From Lewinella sp039816955 (GTDB lineage: Bacteria > Bacteroidota > Bacteroidia > Chitinophagales > Saprospiraceae), in contig JBCBWU010000194.1 in the NCBI GenBank assembly GCA_039816955.1, forward strand, positions 1 to 14,311: a DNA stretch of 14,311 nt, given 5' to 3'. The notes under the pieces are model-generated. The model was not told the origin of the DNA. It did not search any database and worked only from the letters and a program-made list of their open reading frames with translations. The translations under genes were made by a program, and so were the position numbers. Each line of letters opens with the position of its first letter. Position 1 is the stretch's first letter. Below are positions 1-7,583 of this stretch, in pieces.

Positions 1-1497
1 TTTATTGGTCCAACTTTCTGGAACGGTAAGTTCGAAGTAACCAAAGAAGCTTATTGCGAAGAGAATGAAGACCACAAAGAATACGACGTTAAGCGTCACA
101 TTGGTCGAAATCTTATTGAGGATATCAGGGTCAATGGAATCCATTAAATGGAACGGAATGCTCAGCACCAGGTACACCAGAAAAATAAAGAAGCCGTACA
201 GAACCGCATCACGAATTCCCTTACTACGATCATCCGAACTCTTGGTAAAGAAACTTACCGTCAATGGAATCATCGGGAACACACAAGGCGTCAAGAGTGC
301 GATAAGTCCACCCAAAAAGCCCAGGCCAAAAATGTGCCAGATTCCTTTTCCGGAAGCTTCTACCACTTCATCATTACAAAGGCCTACCGGCTCTTGGTCC
401 GTTACTTTTTTATCTAGACGATAACCCGTATCACTGGCCGTCACCCCAGGTGTTGGTGCCTCAACGGGCTGCTCACCCAATTGAATGGTAAGTGGATTAA
501 AACTAATCGCAAAATCAGTAGCTCCAGGGATACACTTCGAGGCATCGCAGCTCATAAACTCTACCTGGCCCGCAAAAGGCTGCTGGCCATCCACCGTCGT
601 TTTAAAGGATACCGGCCCGTGCTCATATTTCTTGACGATCACCCCAAAGACTGGGTCCATACCCTCTTTGAGCTCGCCGATTTCTTCAAAAGGTACTATT
701 GTTTCCTCCTCTCCCTGCTTTACATAAAAGGTAGTGGGAATAGGGCCATTATCTTCGGTAGTTTGACTATACAGATTCCATCCTTCCTGTAGTTGAGCAG
801 TAAAAGTTACATCGTAATCAGCAGTACCATATTGCTCCACTTTCACTTCCCAGCGTACGGGCTGAAGAATGTCTCCGCTACTCATATCCTCTTCAATAGC
901 CCGTGCAGTAGTTAAGGGCTGCCCCGAACGATCACCGGCTTCCGCTATAGCTGCGGTAGTTTCAGCCGCTTCTTCTGACATTGCTGAAGCGGAGGCAGAG
1001 GCCTCTTCACCATTGGTTTCAGCAGCTGGTTCGGTAGCTGAACCTTCTTCCAGCGTAAAACTGAAATCAACTTCTGTCGGTGGTAGGCAGCGCTCGTCAT
1101 CACAGGTCATGAACTCCAGGAAACCCGTGATGGGCTTGCTAAAGTCTGTGACTTTCACCCGCTGGGTAAAGATTACGGGTCCTTCCGGAAACTTAATCAC
1201 CGTAACTCCGCCGAAGAGCGGATCGGGACCTTCCTTTTTCTTGCCCTTTTCTGCTACCTCACCCGAACGTGTGTAGTGGTCGCTCTCATCAAAGTAGAAA
1301 GCAGTAGGTACCGGACCAGCATCATCCGTATGCTGGGAGTAGATACTCCAGCCCTCCTCGATGCGAGCAGTAAAGGTTAGATCAAACTCGTCGGCTGCAA
1401 TAGCTTCGCTGGTCATTTCCCATTTTACGGGCTCCAATATTTGGCCCCAGCCAATAGTGCAGAACAGTGCTAGTGTAAGGGTAGTCAGCAACTTCAT
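1..1497 (-). CDS. dsbD: DsbD-family thiol:disulfide interchange protein (C-terminus beyond window)
   Basis: Inner-membrane reductase of the DsbD/CcdA type, which carries electrons from cytoplasmic thioredoxin to periplasmic thiols. 499 codons are visible from ATG at 1497; the rest runs off the left edge. Residues 1-19 form a signal peptide. Two copies of the periplasmic DsbD N-terminal (immunoglobulin-like) domain follow, at about 20-150 and 210-340. Each starts with a similar L-x-P-V-[KR]-W-E motif and each keeps a Cys pair of form CX4C (C132/C137 and C317/C322). An Ala/Ser/Glu-rich linker joins them. From about 385 the membrane domain begins, with the diagnostic TPCVFPMIP motif whose C405 should be a redox cysteine, and two further hydrophobic helices before the edge. 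The partner membrane cysteine and the expected C-terminal thioredoxin domain are not visible. ATG 1497 is chosen because the signal peptide starts there. The family call is firm; the precise substrate is unknown. Confidence 0.93.
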   Translation of the reverse strand, partial: MKLLTTLTLALFCTIGWGQILEPVKWEMTSEAIAADEFDLTFTARIEEGWSIYSQHTDDAGPVPTAFYFDESDHYTRSGEVAEKGKKKEGPDPLFGGVTVIKFPEGPVIFTQRVKVTDFSKPITGFLEFMTCDDERCLPPTEVDFSFTLEEGSATEPAAETNGEEASASASAMSEEAAETTAAIAEAGDRSGQPLTTARAIEEDMSSGDILQPVRWEVKVEQYGTADYDVTFTAQLQEGWNLYSQTTEDNGPIPTTFYVKQGEEETIVPFEEIGELKEGMDPVFGVIVKKYEHGPVSFKTTVDGQQPFAGQVEFMSCDASKCIPGATDFAISFNPLTIQLGEQPVEAPTPGVTASDTGYRLDKKVTDQEPVGLCNDEVVEASGKGIWHIFGLGFLGGLIALLTPCVFPMIPLTVSFFTKSSDDRSKGIRDAVLYGFFIFLVYLVLSIPFHLMDSIDPDILNKISTNVTLNVVFFVVFILFAISFFGYFELTVPESWTNK

Positions 1498-1546
1498 AGG
1501 TAAGTAGCGTTGAAGATCAATTATGTTCGGGATCAATTCGAGTATT

Positions 1547-1554
1547 CAAAAATA
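1547..1554 (-). promoter_or_regulatory. Possible -7 box for the dsbD-family gene
   Basis: Read on the minus strand this is TATTTTTG, matching the Bacteroidota -7 consensus TAnnTTTG, 50 bases before the ATG at 1497. No good TTG-type -33 element is seen. The region where one would sit lies at or next to the nearer copy of a 13-bp direct repeat (1570-1582). Only one element matches, so this is a candidate. Confidence 0.35.
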
Positions 1555-1569
1555 CGCCGCGAAGATGGT

Positions 1570-1611
1570 AAAGTTTAACGGTATCTTAAATGATAAGAAA
1601 AGTTTAACGGT
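1570..1611. repeat. 13-bp direct repeat, two copies
   Basis: AAAGTTTAACGGT occurs exactly at 1570-1582 and again at 1599-1611, 29 bp apart start to start, in the 289-bp divergent region between the dsbD-family gene and the first beta-barrel gene. A perfect 13-mer repeated at this spacing is unlikely by chance and could be a pair of regulator binding sites. The factor is unknown. The rest of 1498-1786 shows nothing else clear. Confidence 0.5.
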
Positions 1612-1786
1612 TGTAGTGCCATCAAAATGACACACTAAATGTTTCTCTGGCAGTGCACAAAATGTTATTATTGATAGCAAGTATACCTCTGAAAGCGGAA
1701 TCCTCTTTTACATCATAGCACAATAGTTAAGAAGTGCCCCGAACTCAATCGGTGATCCTTTTTAACTGTTCCTAAAACTTCCAGAC

Positions 1787-2422
1787 ATGAAAAACGTGAT
1801 CTCTTTATTCGTCTGTCTTTTTTTGGGTGTCAGCTCCTTGTTCGCCCAAACGCAGTTTGGCATCAAGGCTGGAGCCAACTTCGGTGACATCATAGAAACC
1901 ATCGAAGTGAGTGAAGCCGGTGCGGTTGGGTTCGAAGAAATTGCTTACCGAACTCGAATCAATCCACAGCTTGGCGTTTGGCTAGCCTTTCCATTTAGCG
2001 ATCGACTCAGCATCCAGCCAGAATTACTCTGGACCCAAAAACATCTCTTCCCAGACGAAGCCAATCCCATGGATAGCTATATCAACTTCCACTACTTCTC
2101 TTTACCCGTTCTAGCAAAATACAAGTTGGGTAAGTTTCGAGTGGCAGCAGGACCAGAAGTGAGTTTCCTATTGGATCAATCCTTTAGAAATGTAGATAGT
2201 CCGTTAACGGATAGTCCTTTCATCGACGAGAATGAGTTTGAATTTGCTATCAACTTTGAACTTCAGTACACGCATAACCGCTGGATTATTGGCGCACGTG
2301 CTAGTCGTGATGTCACCAACTTTCGGGACTTTGAGTTCACTGATATAAACGGCGAACTAACTGGCTCAGTCCGTAACTTCCACCAGAGTGGTGTTATTTG
2401 GATCGGGTACCAAATTTTGTAG
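1787..2422 (+). CDS. Outer-membrane beta-barrel protein, paralog A
   Basis: A 211-residue protein with a signal peptide (about residues 1-20, ending LFA before QTQ). The body fits the small outer-membrane beta-barrel (porin-like, OMP_b-brl_2) families of Bacteroidota: alternating hydrophobic strands, FGIKAGANFG after the signal, a central block with PELLWTQK and YFSLPVLAKYKLGKF, and a C-terminal strand ending WIGYQIL. It should sit in the outer membrane; no substrate can be read from the sequence. An ungapped alignment with the next gene gives 129 of 211 identical residues by hand count (about 61%), with differences concentrated at about 41-60, 86-98 and 131-142, which are likely surface loops. 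There is no Shine-Dalgarno site and no clear -7 box upstream. Confidence 0.85.
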   Translation: MKNVISLFVCLFLGVSSLFAQTQFGIKAGANFGDIIETIEVSEAGAVGFEEIAYRTRINPQLGVWLAFPFSDRLSIQPELLWTQKHLFPDEANPMDSYINFHYFSLPVLAKYKLGKFRVAAGPEVSFLLDQSFRNVDSPLTDSPFIDENEFEFAINFELQYTHNRWIIGARASRDVTNFRDFEFTDINGELTGSVRNFHQSGVIWIGYQIL

Positions 2423-2433
2423 ATAGGAAAGAC

Positions 2434-2446
2434 ATAGGAGCCCTAT
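2434..2446 (+). other. Small potential hairpin after beta-barrel gene A
   Basis: ATAGG and CCTAT flank a 3-base loop, 12 bases after the stop of the first barrel gene. A competing pairing exists: GATAGG at 2422-2427 with CCTATC at 2442-2447. No U-tract follows, so it is not a standard terminator. It could mark an RNA processing or stability element between co-transcribed genes. Confidence 0.3.
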
Positions 2447-2454
2447 CAATCAAA

Positions 2455-2470
2455 AGGGTTTTGCAACCCT
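2455..2470 (+). other. Potential hairpin just before beta-barrel gene B
   Basis: AGGGTT, loop TTGC, then AACCCT form a 6-bp perfect stem ending 13 bases before the ATG at 2484. It is followed by an A-rich leader rather than a U-tract. Its position in the leader suggests an effect on translation or mRNA stability of the second barrel gene rather than termination. This is inference from position only. Confidence 0.35.
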
Positions 2471-2483
2471 AAAACCTAAAAAA

Positions 2484-3119
2484 ATGAGAACTGCTATCTC
2501 TCTTTTCACCTTCGCCCTTTTATGTAGTACTACAGTATTGGCACAAACACAGTTTGGAGTCAAGATCGGAGCCAATTTCGGCGATATCAAGGAAGATATA
2601 GAGTTCAACACTGACCTCTTTTCTGGGCTGGAACCTAGCCCCTATGAGTTACATATAACACCCCAAGTTGGGATCTGGCTTGATTTACCACTGACTGCTC
2701 GGCTCAGTCTGCAACCTGAACTACTTTGGACGCAAAAAATCCAAGAGTCAGAAAACAACAACCCAACAGAGAGTTTCATCAATTTCCAGTACTTCTCGCT
2801 ACCCGTACTCGCCAAATACAAATTGGGCAAGTTCCGTATTGAATTGGGTCCGGAAGTCAGTTTTCTACTAGATCAATCCTTACGTAATTCAAATGGACCT
2901 TTCGATGAAAGCCCCTTCATTGATGAAAACGTTTTCGAATTCGCCGTGAACGTAGGTCTACATTACACGCATAATCGCTGGACTATTGGGGCGCGTGCTA
3001 GCCGTGACCTTACTCATTTTTTGGAGTTCGAGTTTACGGATGGCAATGGAGACGTATTTGGAGCAATCCGAGATTTCCACCGGAGTGGTATGGTCTGGGT
3101 CGGTTATCAAATTCTGTAG
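2484..3119 (+). CDS. Outer-membrane beta-barrel protein, paralog B
   Basis: A second 211-residue barrel protein of the same family, directly after the first with a 61-bp gap, so co-transcription is likely. The signal peptide is about residues 1-20 (VLA before QTQ). It shares FGVKIGANFG, PELLWTQK, YFSLPVLAKYKLGKF, GPEVSFLLDQS, SPFIDEN, YTHNRW, IGARASRD and the C-terminal strand ending GYQIL with its neighbour. Equal length and an ungapped alignment point to local gene duplication, with divergence mostly in presumed surface loops. The leader is A-rich (CTAAAA repeated before ATG), usual for Bacteroidota starts without a Shine-Dalgarno site. Specific ligand or role is not known. Confidence 0.85.
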   Translation: MRTAISLFTFALLCSTTVLAQTQFGVKIGANFGDIKEDIEFNTDLFSGLEPSPYELHITPQVGIWLDLPLTARLSLQPELLWTQKIQESENNNPTESFINFQYFSLPVLAKYKLGKFRIELGPEVSFLLDQSLRNSNGPFDESPFIDENVFEFAVNVGLHYTHNRWTIGARASRDLTHFLEFEFTDGNGDVFGAIRDFHRSGMVWVGYQIL

Positions 3120-3166
3120 GTCGGCCTTCCACAATCGATGAGGATGGTGGTAGGGTAAGCTATTTC

Positions 3167-3186
3167 AAATAAGGAACTGCTTATTT
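3167..3186. terminator. Weak hairpin between convergent genes
   Basis: AAATAAG and CTTATTT make a 7-bp stem with a 6-base loop in the 61-bp space between the second barrel gene (plus) and the lipoprotein gene (minus), overlapping the latter's stop codon. The plus-strand side ends in TTATTTT. The stem is AT-rich and therefore weak, so this is a tentative terminator. Confidence 0.3.
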
Positions 3187-3966
3187 TACCTCTATCTCCT
3201 CTAGTTCAATTCTAGATAGCGTATCTAAACTGCCAGCTTCCAATAAGCCATCAAAAGCCAGTACATCGCGCCGTTGTTCTTCACTGGGCTTGTAATTGAT
3301 GTAGTCCTGGAATAAGATGCCATTCACAACCCGCGAATTGTACGCTTCGCGAAAGCGGGCACCCCCACCGTTTACCAAGAAATTGTACGCTAGGTAATTA
3401 AGCTGAAAATTATCCTGGGCAAACCAGTAGGCGTATTCATCTTCGAAATCTTTGCCTCCCCCTTCTTCGGCAAAGGTCACTTTGACTTTGTAATGCGGTA
3501 CTCCTTTGACCATGCCAGTTCCTTCATAGTTAAGGTTGACAGCTTCATCTGCCAGGAAGTAGGGAAGGAAAGCAAAATACATCACCGAATTTAGCGAATT
3601 AGAATAGGAGGATAATTGCTTATCGCTTAGTTCGACATCTTCCCCGTCGATCTGGCGCACGAAAGTACTATTGGCCATCAGGTCGGCAATGGCTTGCCCC
3701 TCTTTATCAGTATACTCACGACTATAGGTAAACTGCCCGCCCCGGCGTTCTGCACGATACTTGCGGTTTCGAAAAATAAAGGAGACCAAGCTACTATCCA
3801 CTATTGCTCCTCCGTGTGTGGCTATTGCCTGCTCCACTACCCAGGCAGCAGAATCAGTAATGGGTGGCTCCATCTCAACAGCTGCGGAGTCAGTAGATTC
3901 TGCTGGTGATTCAGTACCACAAGCATAGAGACAAAGCGCCAAACAAGCCAAGAGGAATTTTTTCAT
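3181..3966 (-). CDS. DUF6503-like lipoprotein
   Basis: A 261-residue predicted lipoprotein. MKK plus a hydrophobic stretch leads to the lipobox L13-Y14-A15-C16, so C16 should be lipidated and the protein anchored to the cell envelope. The mature part resembles the DUF6503 family of Bacteroidota, recognised from memory by AHGG-like T50-HGG, SLNSVMYFAFLPY at about 124-136, KVTFAEEGGGKD at about 162-173, YLAYNFLVNGGGARFR at about 191-206 and FQDYINYK at about 219-226. No catalytic residues are apparent and no function is established that I can name. The length fits that family. It converges on the barrel genes and is separated by 265 bp from the phosphatase gene upstream, so it is probably transcribed alone. 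Confidence 0.8.
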   Translation of the reverse strand: MKKFLLACLALCLYACGTESPAESTDSAAVEMEPPITDSAAWVVEQAIATHGGAIVDSSLVSFIFRNRKYRAERRGGQFTYSREYTDKEGQAIADLMANSTFVRQIDGEDVELSDKQLSSYSNSLNSVMYFAFLPYFLADEAVNLNYEGTGMVKGVPHYKVKVTFAEEGGGKDFEDEYAYWFAQDNFQLNYLAYNFLVNGGGARFREAYNSRVVNGILFQDYINYKPSEEQRRDVLAFDGLLEAGSLDTLSRIELEEIEVK

Positions 3967-4231
3967 ACCGTTACAATTCTAATTGCCGACAAAGTACTGA
4001 GAAAAGTAGGAAGTGCTAACTATTAAGCTGCTACCACAATTTAAATGTCTTGACAGCGATACAAGCAAAACAGTAAGCAGCTGCAGTTTTCGGGTGAGGG
4101 AGGAAGGTTTTTTGGGGTGCAAAATAAATGTAGATACATGTAATTTTTAGGTATAAACACGTTAACGCATTAACACATTTTTTTCGCGCCGAAACCCAAA
4201 AAAATCCTACTATCCCATTTCCATTCAGCCC
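3967..4231. other. Intergenic region with weak inverted repeat
   Basis: 265 bp without a gene. It should hold the promoter of the lipoprotein gene and the 3' end of the phosphatase transcript. The only structure seen is GTTAA-CGCA-TTAAC at 4161-4174, followed on the plus strand by ATTTTTTT, and a run of 7 Ts on the minus strand (A-run near 4198-4204) after the phosphatase stop. No clear TAnnTTTG box was found. Confidence 0.4.
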
Positions 4232-5569
4232 CTAATACTCCGGCTGTGGAATCGTCTCCTGCCAGAGTTCCTCCCCTGCTGTATCAAAAATCTGAATAAG
4301 TAGTTCGCGTTCGCGGAAAGCGCCACTTACCGTAAGCAAGCCAAAATTGCGCTGCACCACCAGCGTGCCCTCTTTACGCGCCTCATTGTTCTCACCATCA
4401 CGATTGCTCCCACTACCAGAAGTGAGGGGTGAAACAGTGAGGTCGTACACTACATTCCCACGGCTATTAACGTAAGAACTTAGCTCGGTATGGTGGCGGT
4501 CACCCGTAAGGAAAATAACGCCCTTAATATCTTCTTCGGCAATACGGCCTAACAAGTAAGCGCGCTCCTCGGGCGCCAGGTTGATATAATTCTCGTAGAC
4601 GGCTTCTGTATTCAGTATCTGGCCACCAGTAGCCACAAACTTAAAGGGTGCGCGACTATTCGCTAGGGCATCAATGAGCCATTCTAATTGATCTTCTCCA
4701 AAATAGACAGACTCACCAGAACTGCGACGATTGGGTTTGCGGAAGAAGCGGTTATCCAGCAGGAAAAAATCCATATCGGCCCAGGTAAAGGCCGTGGTAA
4801 TACCAGATGCGTCACCGTTCAGTCCGTAGGTGGGGTTACCCCAAAAGCGACGAAAGGCCTCCAAGGTAGTATGCTTGTGGATGTAGCTCCGATCGCTATC
4901 ATTTGGACCATAGTCATGGTCATCCCAAATGGCATAATGATGGGTACTCGCTAATAGCGGCTGCATTTCTGCCAGGGAACGAGTGTGCGTATAGCGCTTC
5001 ATAATACCCGTCCGCGAAAACCAATCTACCTCGCGTAAATAGATATTGTCTCCTAACCAGAGCATGGCATCCGGGCGCCGCTCGTGAATAGCATCGAAAA
5101 TTTGATAGTCACCTCCGTAGCTGTTGCCCGGGCGGTCATAAACGGGTTCGTTTACGTAGCTACAGCTTCCTAAAGCCATGGTAAAAGTAGGCGGATCGGT
5201 ACGCCACTGCCACAATTCCTGGGTCTGGAAAACAGTAGGGTAACCCAACTTAACCGCCTTGTCATTGATCCTTAATTCGTATTTGTAAGTAGTACCAGGC
5301 TCAACGGCGTCGGCTACTACCTTTGCGGTAAACACTTCCGCTTTAGAAGTCTGATACGGGTCCGTTAGCTGTACTTTAGTCTTTTCACCCTCTGGCCAAT
5401 AGGCAAATTGTACCGTGGCGGGTTCTGTGGTTTGCACCCAGAGCATTACTTCTCTCATCTCTGAATACCCTAGCATAGGGCCGGATTGTAATAAATCCTT
5501 TTGCGCAACGGCAGATAAACTACTGATGCACAGTATCAATACAACGAGCGTTCTCATCGAAATAGGCAT
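4232..5569 (-). CDS. phoD: PhoD-type alkaline phosphatase/phosphodiesterase
   Basis: A 445-residue exported metallophosphatase of the alkaline phosphatase D family, which hydrolyses phosphate mono- and diesters outside the cytoplasm. Signal peptide at about 1-22 (SLSAVAQ). An N-terminal fibronectin-like domain spans about 28-118. The catalytic domain shows GSCSY with C136 (an Fe ligand in known PhoD enzymes), WLGDN at 171-175, WDDHDYGPND at 215-224, LLDNRFF at 270-276 and TGDRHH at 355-360; all usual metal-binding blocks are present. It may instead start at Met5, which would give a tighter signal peptide. It lies 69 bp downstream of the choice-of-anchor B gene on the same strand, so the two may be co-transcribed. 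No Pho-type operator was recognised. The family is clear; the natural substrate is not. Confidence 0.92.
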   Translation of the reverse strand: MPISMRTLVVLILCISSLSAVAQKDLLQSGPMLGYSEMREVMLWVQTTEPATVQFAYWPEGEKTKVQLTDPYQTSKAEVFTAKVVADAVEPGTTYKYELRINDKAVKLGYPTVFQTQELWQWRTDPPTFTMALGSCSYVNEPVYDRPGNSYGGDYQIFDAIHERRPDAMLWLGDNIYLREVDWFSRTGIMKRYTHTRSLAEMQPLLASTHHYAIWDDHDYGPNDSDRSYIHKHTTLEAFRRFWGNPTYGLNGDASGITTAFTWADMDFFLLDNRFFRKPNRRSSGESVYFGEDQLEWLIDALANSRAPFKFVATGGQILNTEAVYENYINLAPEERAYLLGRIAEEDIKGVIFLTGDRHHTELSSYVNSRGNVVYDLTVSPLTSGSGSNRDGENNEARKEGTLVVQRNFGLLTVSGAFRERELLIQIFDTAGEELWQETIPQPEY

Positions 5570-5638
5570 TTTGTCGGGGAAGATAAAAGATTGCCCGCAA
5601 GATTGAGTATTTGCTCGCTTTAAATGATGGTTAAGCTC

Positions 5639-7351
5639 CTATTCAATCAGCAGACTAGTAGAAAAACTGTTGTCATTGGTGCGCAACCAGTACAAACCAG
5701 CGGGTATATCCGGCAAGCGGAACTGGGCCTGATTATCATCTACCGTTGCAGTGCCTTCCCAAAGAATTGCTCCGGTAGCGTTCAACAACTGCCATTTTTC
5801 GGCTGGCTGACTGCTACCGCGAACGTAGATACGCCCACCACTTTGAATAGGATTAGGGCCTACACGCCAATCTTCCGCTTCTTGCTTGAAGTAGACCGAA
5901 CGCCATTCGGAGTAGTCTCTAGTACCATCAAAATCTTGCTGCATGATGCGGTAGACATTCCAACCGGGCCAAGGGGATTTGTCCATTACGCGATAGTGCT
6001 GGCTAGGGTCAGCAGCTTCCCAGGCAATGTCTTCCCAGCCACCATCTGGTGTTTGTCGCTGTACACTAAAGCCACGGTTGTCCTCCTGCCGGCTAGTACT
6101 CCAATCCAAGCGCACACCAGCAGATTCCGCCTTAGCGGTAAAAGTCTCCCATTCTACTGGCACCGAAATAAAGAAGTCCAGTACAAAAAGACCATTTAGC
6201 ATATCAGAAGCTAGGATATTACCGGATGGTAAATAAGGATAAATGCCCCAGGAACCATCGGAGCCATTATAGTTGGTATTGTCCGGTTCAGTATCATAAT
6301 AGGCGACCTGAATCACGTCAGTGGGATCACTTACATCAAAAACCGAGACACCATCATGGTAGTAAGAGGCAAAACAATAATTCCCCAGTAGGAACGGATT
6401 ATGAGCGATTGGACCACGGGGACTAGAAGGACTAAAGGGATCATCTACATTCAGCAGATTAGAGTAAAAATAGTCCTGAATTTGGATGTCATTAAGATTG
6501 CTAATATCAGCAGACTTTAGTGGACTGCCGTGCCGCTCATCCGCAAAAACAATTAAGTCACCATCTACCCAGCTACTGTGATTGAATACCTGATAGGGGT
6601 AACCATCAATCAACCCTAACTCAATTGGTTCTCCGGGAGGATTAGCTCCAGGTGCCGTCAGGGGTGACATGTCATAGATGTAGAGTCCATCGGTCAGATG
6701 CGAACAATATGCGCGGTGATCTTCTACAAAAACATCGTGGATGTAACCGGCGTCGAAAGATACCTCGCCCACCAGGGTTGGATCACTCGGATCGGTATTT
6801 AGATCATATACAATCATGTCTACCCCACTGACATCTACCCCTACTACGTAGAGCATGCCATTCGGTACATCGATGAAAATGTTGTGCGCCCGGTTAAAAT
6901 CAGCGCGTACCTGCCTCACCAAGGTTACCCGCTCTGGGTCTCCAGGATTTACAGGATCAGGGCCATTGATATTACTGAGGTCAAAAACCATCAAGCCCTC
7001 AGTCGTTCCATTTTGGTCAGCTACGGAGTAGGCGTAAGTGCTATAAGTTTTCATGTCGCGCCAAATAGAGTTACTGCTGCCTAGGGTCGCTTCGATTGCT
7101 GCTATCTCCTCGATATTAGTGGGATCAGTAACCTCTAAGAAGTGTATCTTGTACAAAGAACCCAGTAGTGCATACTCGCGCCCATTAGCGGCGTACCCCC
7201 AAATGTCGTTATACACCAGTCCATTGGCCAGCGGCAAACTGTTATCATCATATTGCCCCAGCAAAGTCATGTTAGAAGAGATCTGACTTTGTAGGCCGGA
7301 AAAAAGCAGCGAAAGGCAGGCTAGTACGAATAACCGCGACATGATATTCAT
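5639..7351 (-). CDS. Secreted choice-of-anchor B / LVIVD-repeat protein with T9SS tail
   Basis: A 570-residue secreted protein. Signal peptide at about 1-23. The region about 47-395 matches choice-of-anchor B proteins: YNDIWGYAANGREYALLG at about 48-64, then repeated LVIVD-like units, e.g. LEVTDPTNIEEIA (72-84), IVYDLNTDPSDPTLVGEV (180-197), LYIYDMSPL (223-231) and VSVFDVSDPTDVIQVAYY (335-352), likely beta-propeller blades. Residues about 396-490 form a beta-sandwich-like segment (VEWETFTAKAE, LDWSTS, NRGFSVQR) that often precedes a sorting domain. From about 497 (VGPNPI) to the C-terminus is a type A T9SS sorting domain ending SLLIE. The protein is expected on the surface or released; the family has no agreed biochemical role. 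Met4 is an alternative start. A -7-like box lies at 7488-7495. Confidence 0.9.
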   Translation of the reverse strand: MNIMSRLFVLACLSLLFSGLQSQISSNMTLLGQYDDNSLPLANGLVYNDIWGYAANGREYALLGSLYKIHFLEVTDPTNIEEIAAIEATLGSSNSIWRDMKTYSTYAYSVADQNGTTEGLMVFDLSNINGPDPVNPGDPERVTLVRQVRADFNRAHNIFIDVPNGMLYVVGVDVSGVDMIVYDLNTDPSDPTLVGEVSFDAGYIHDVFVEDHRAYCSHLTDGLYIYDMSPLTAPGANPPGEPIELGLIDGYPYQVFNHSSWVDGDLIVFADERHGSPLKSADISNLNDIQIQDYFYSNLLNVDDPFSPSSPRGPIAHNPFLLGNYCFASYYHDGVSVFDVSDPTDVIQVAYYDTEPDNTNYNGSDGSWGIYPYLPSGNILASDMLNGLFVLDFFISVPVEWETFTAKAESAGVRLDWSTSRQEDNRGFSVQRQTPDGGWEDIAWEAADPSQHYRVMDKSPWPGWNVYRIMQQDFDGTRDYSEWRSVYFKQEAEDWRVGPNPIQSGGRIYVRGSSQPAEKWQLLNATGAILWEGTATVDDNQAQFRLPDIPAGLYWLRTNDNSFSTSLLIE

Positions 7352-7487
7352 TTTACGATAGTTGTCAATTAATACAGGAACCAGAAATCACAAGGATTAC
7401 AGAAAAAAGAAATAAAGGGAAAGATGTTCACTAAAGGAAAGGCCGGGTAGCTAAAAGATGAGGGCTCAGGCAGTTAAATAAGCATTT

Positions 7488-7495
7488 CAAATATA
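7488..7495 (-). promoter_or_regulatory. Possible -7 box for the choice-of-anchor B gene
   Basis: The minus strand reads TATATTTG, matching TAnnTTTG, about 137 bases before the ATG at 7351 and just past the terminator of the preceding gene. That is a sensible place for a new promoter and would leave a leader of about 130 bases. No convincing -33 TTG was found. Nothing else recognisable lies in 7352-7487. Confidence 0.35.
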
Positions 7496-7501
7496 CGACA
7501 T

Positions 7502-7539
7502 AAAAAAAGTATCCCGAACCTAAAGCTTTAGGTTCGGGA
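7502..7539 (-). terminator. Strong intrinsic terminator of the DUF6159-like gene
   Basis: 7512-7539 is a perfect 28-bp palindrome with 14-bp arms (TCCCGAACCTAAAG and its complement). Read on the minus strand it is followed by TACTTTTTTTA, giving a stable hairpin plus U-tract about 45 bases after the stop codon at 7584. All arms match with no spacer; the hairpin would open a few central A-U/G-C pairs as its loop. Confidence 0.9.
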
Positions 7540-7583
7540 CATTTTACCTCCTCAAAGTGGAAGCTATTGCAAACAGGCCGACA

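Noticed and set aside
65..792. Several plus-strand open frames
   Set aside because: All lie inside the dsbD-family coding region on the other strand and have no recognisable protein character.
869..1276. Plus-strand open frame of 135 codons, Ser/Ala-rich
   Set aside because: It is antisense to the Ala/Ser/Glu-rich linker and first domain of the dsbD-family gene; low-complexity codons keep the opposite frame open. No start context or family features.
4161..4174. GTTAA-CGCA-TTAAC followed by ATTTTTTT as a plus-strand terminator
   Set aside because: The stem is only 5 AT-rich pairs and no plus-strand gene ends there; kept only as a note on the intergenic region.
5624..6199. Plus-strand open frame of 191 codons
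   Set aside because: Antisense to the C-terminal and sorting-domain part of the choice-of-anchor B gene, whose protein features are unmistakable.
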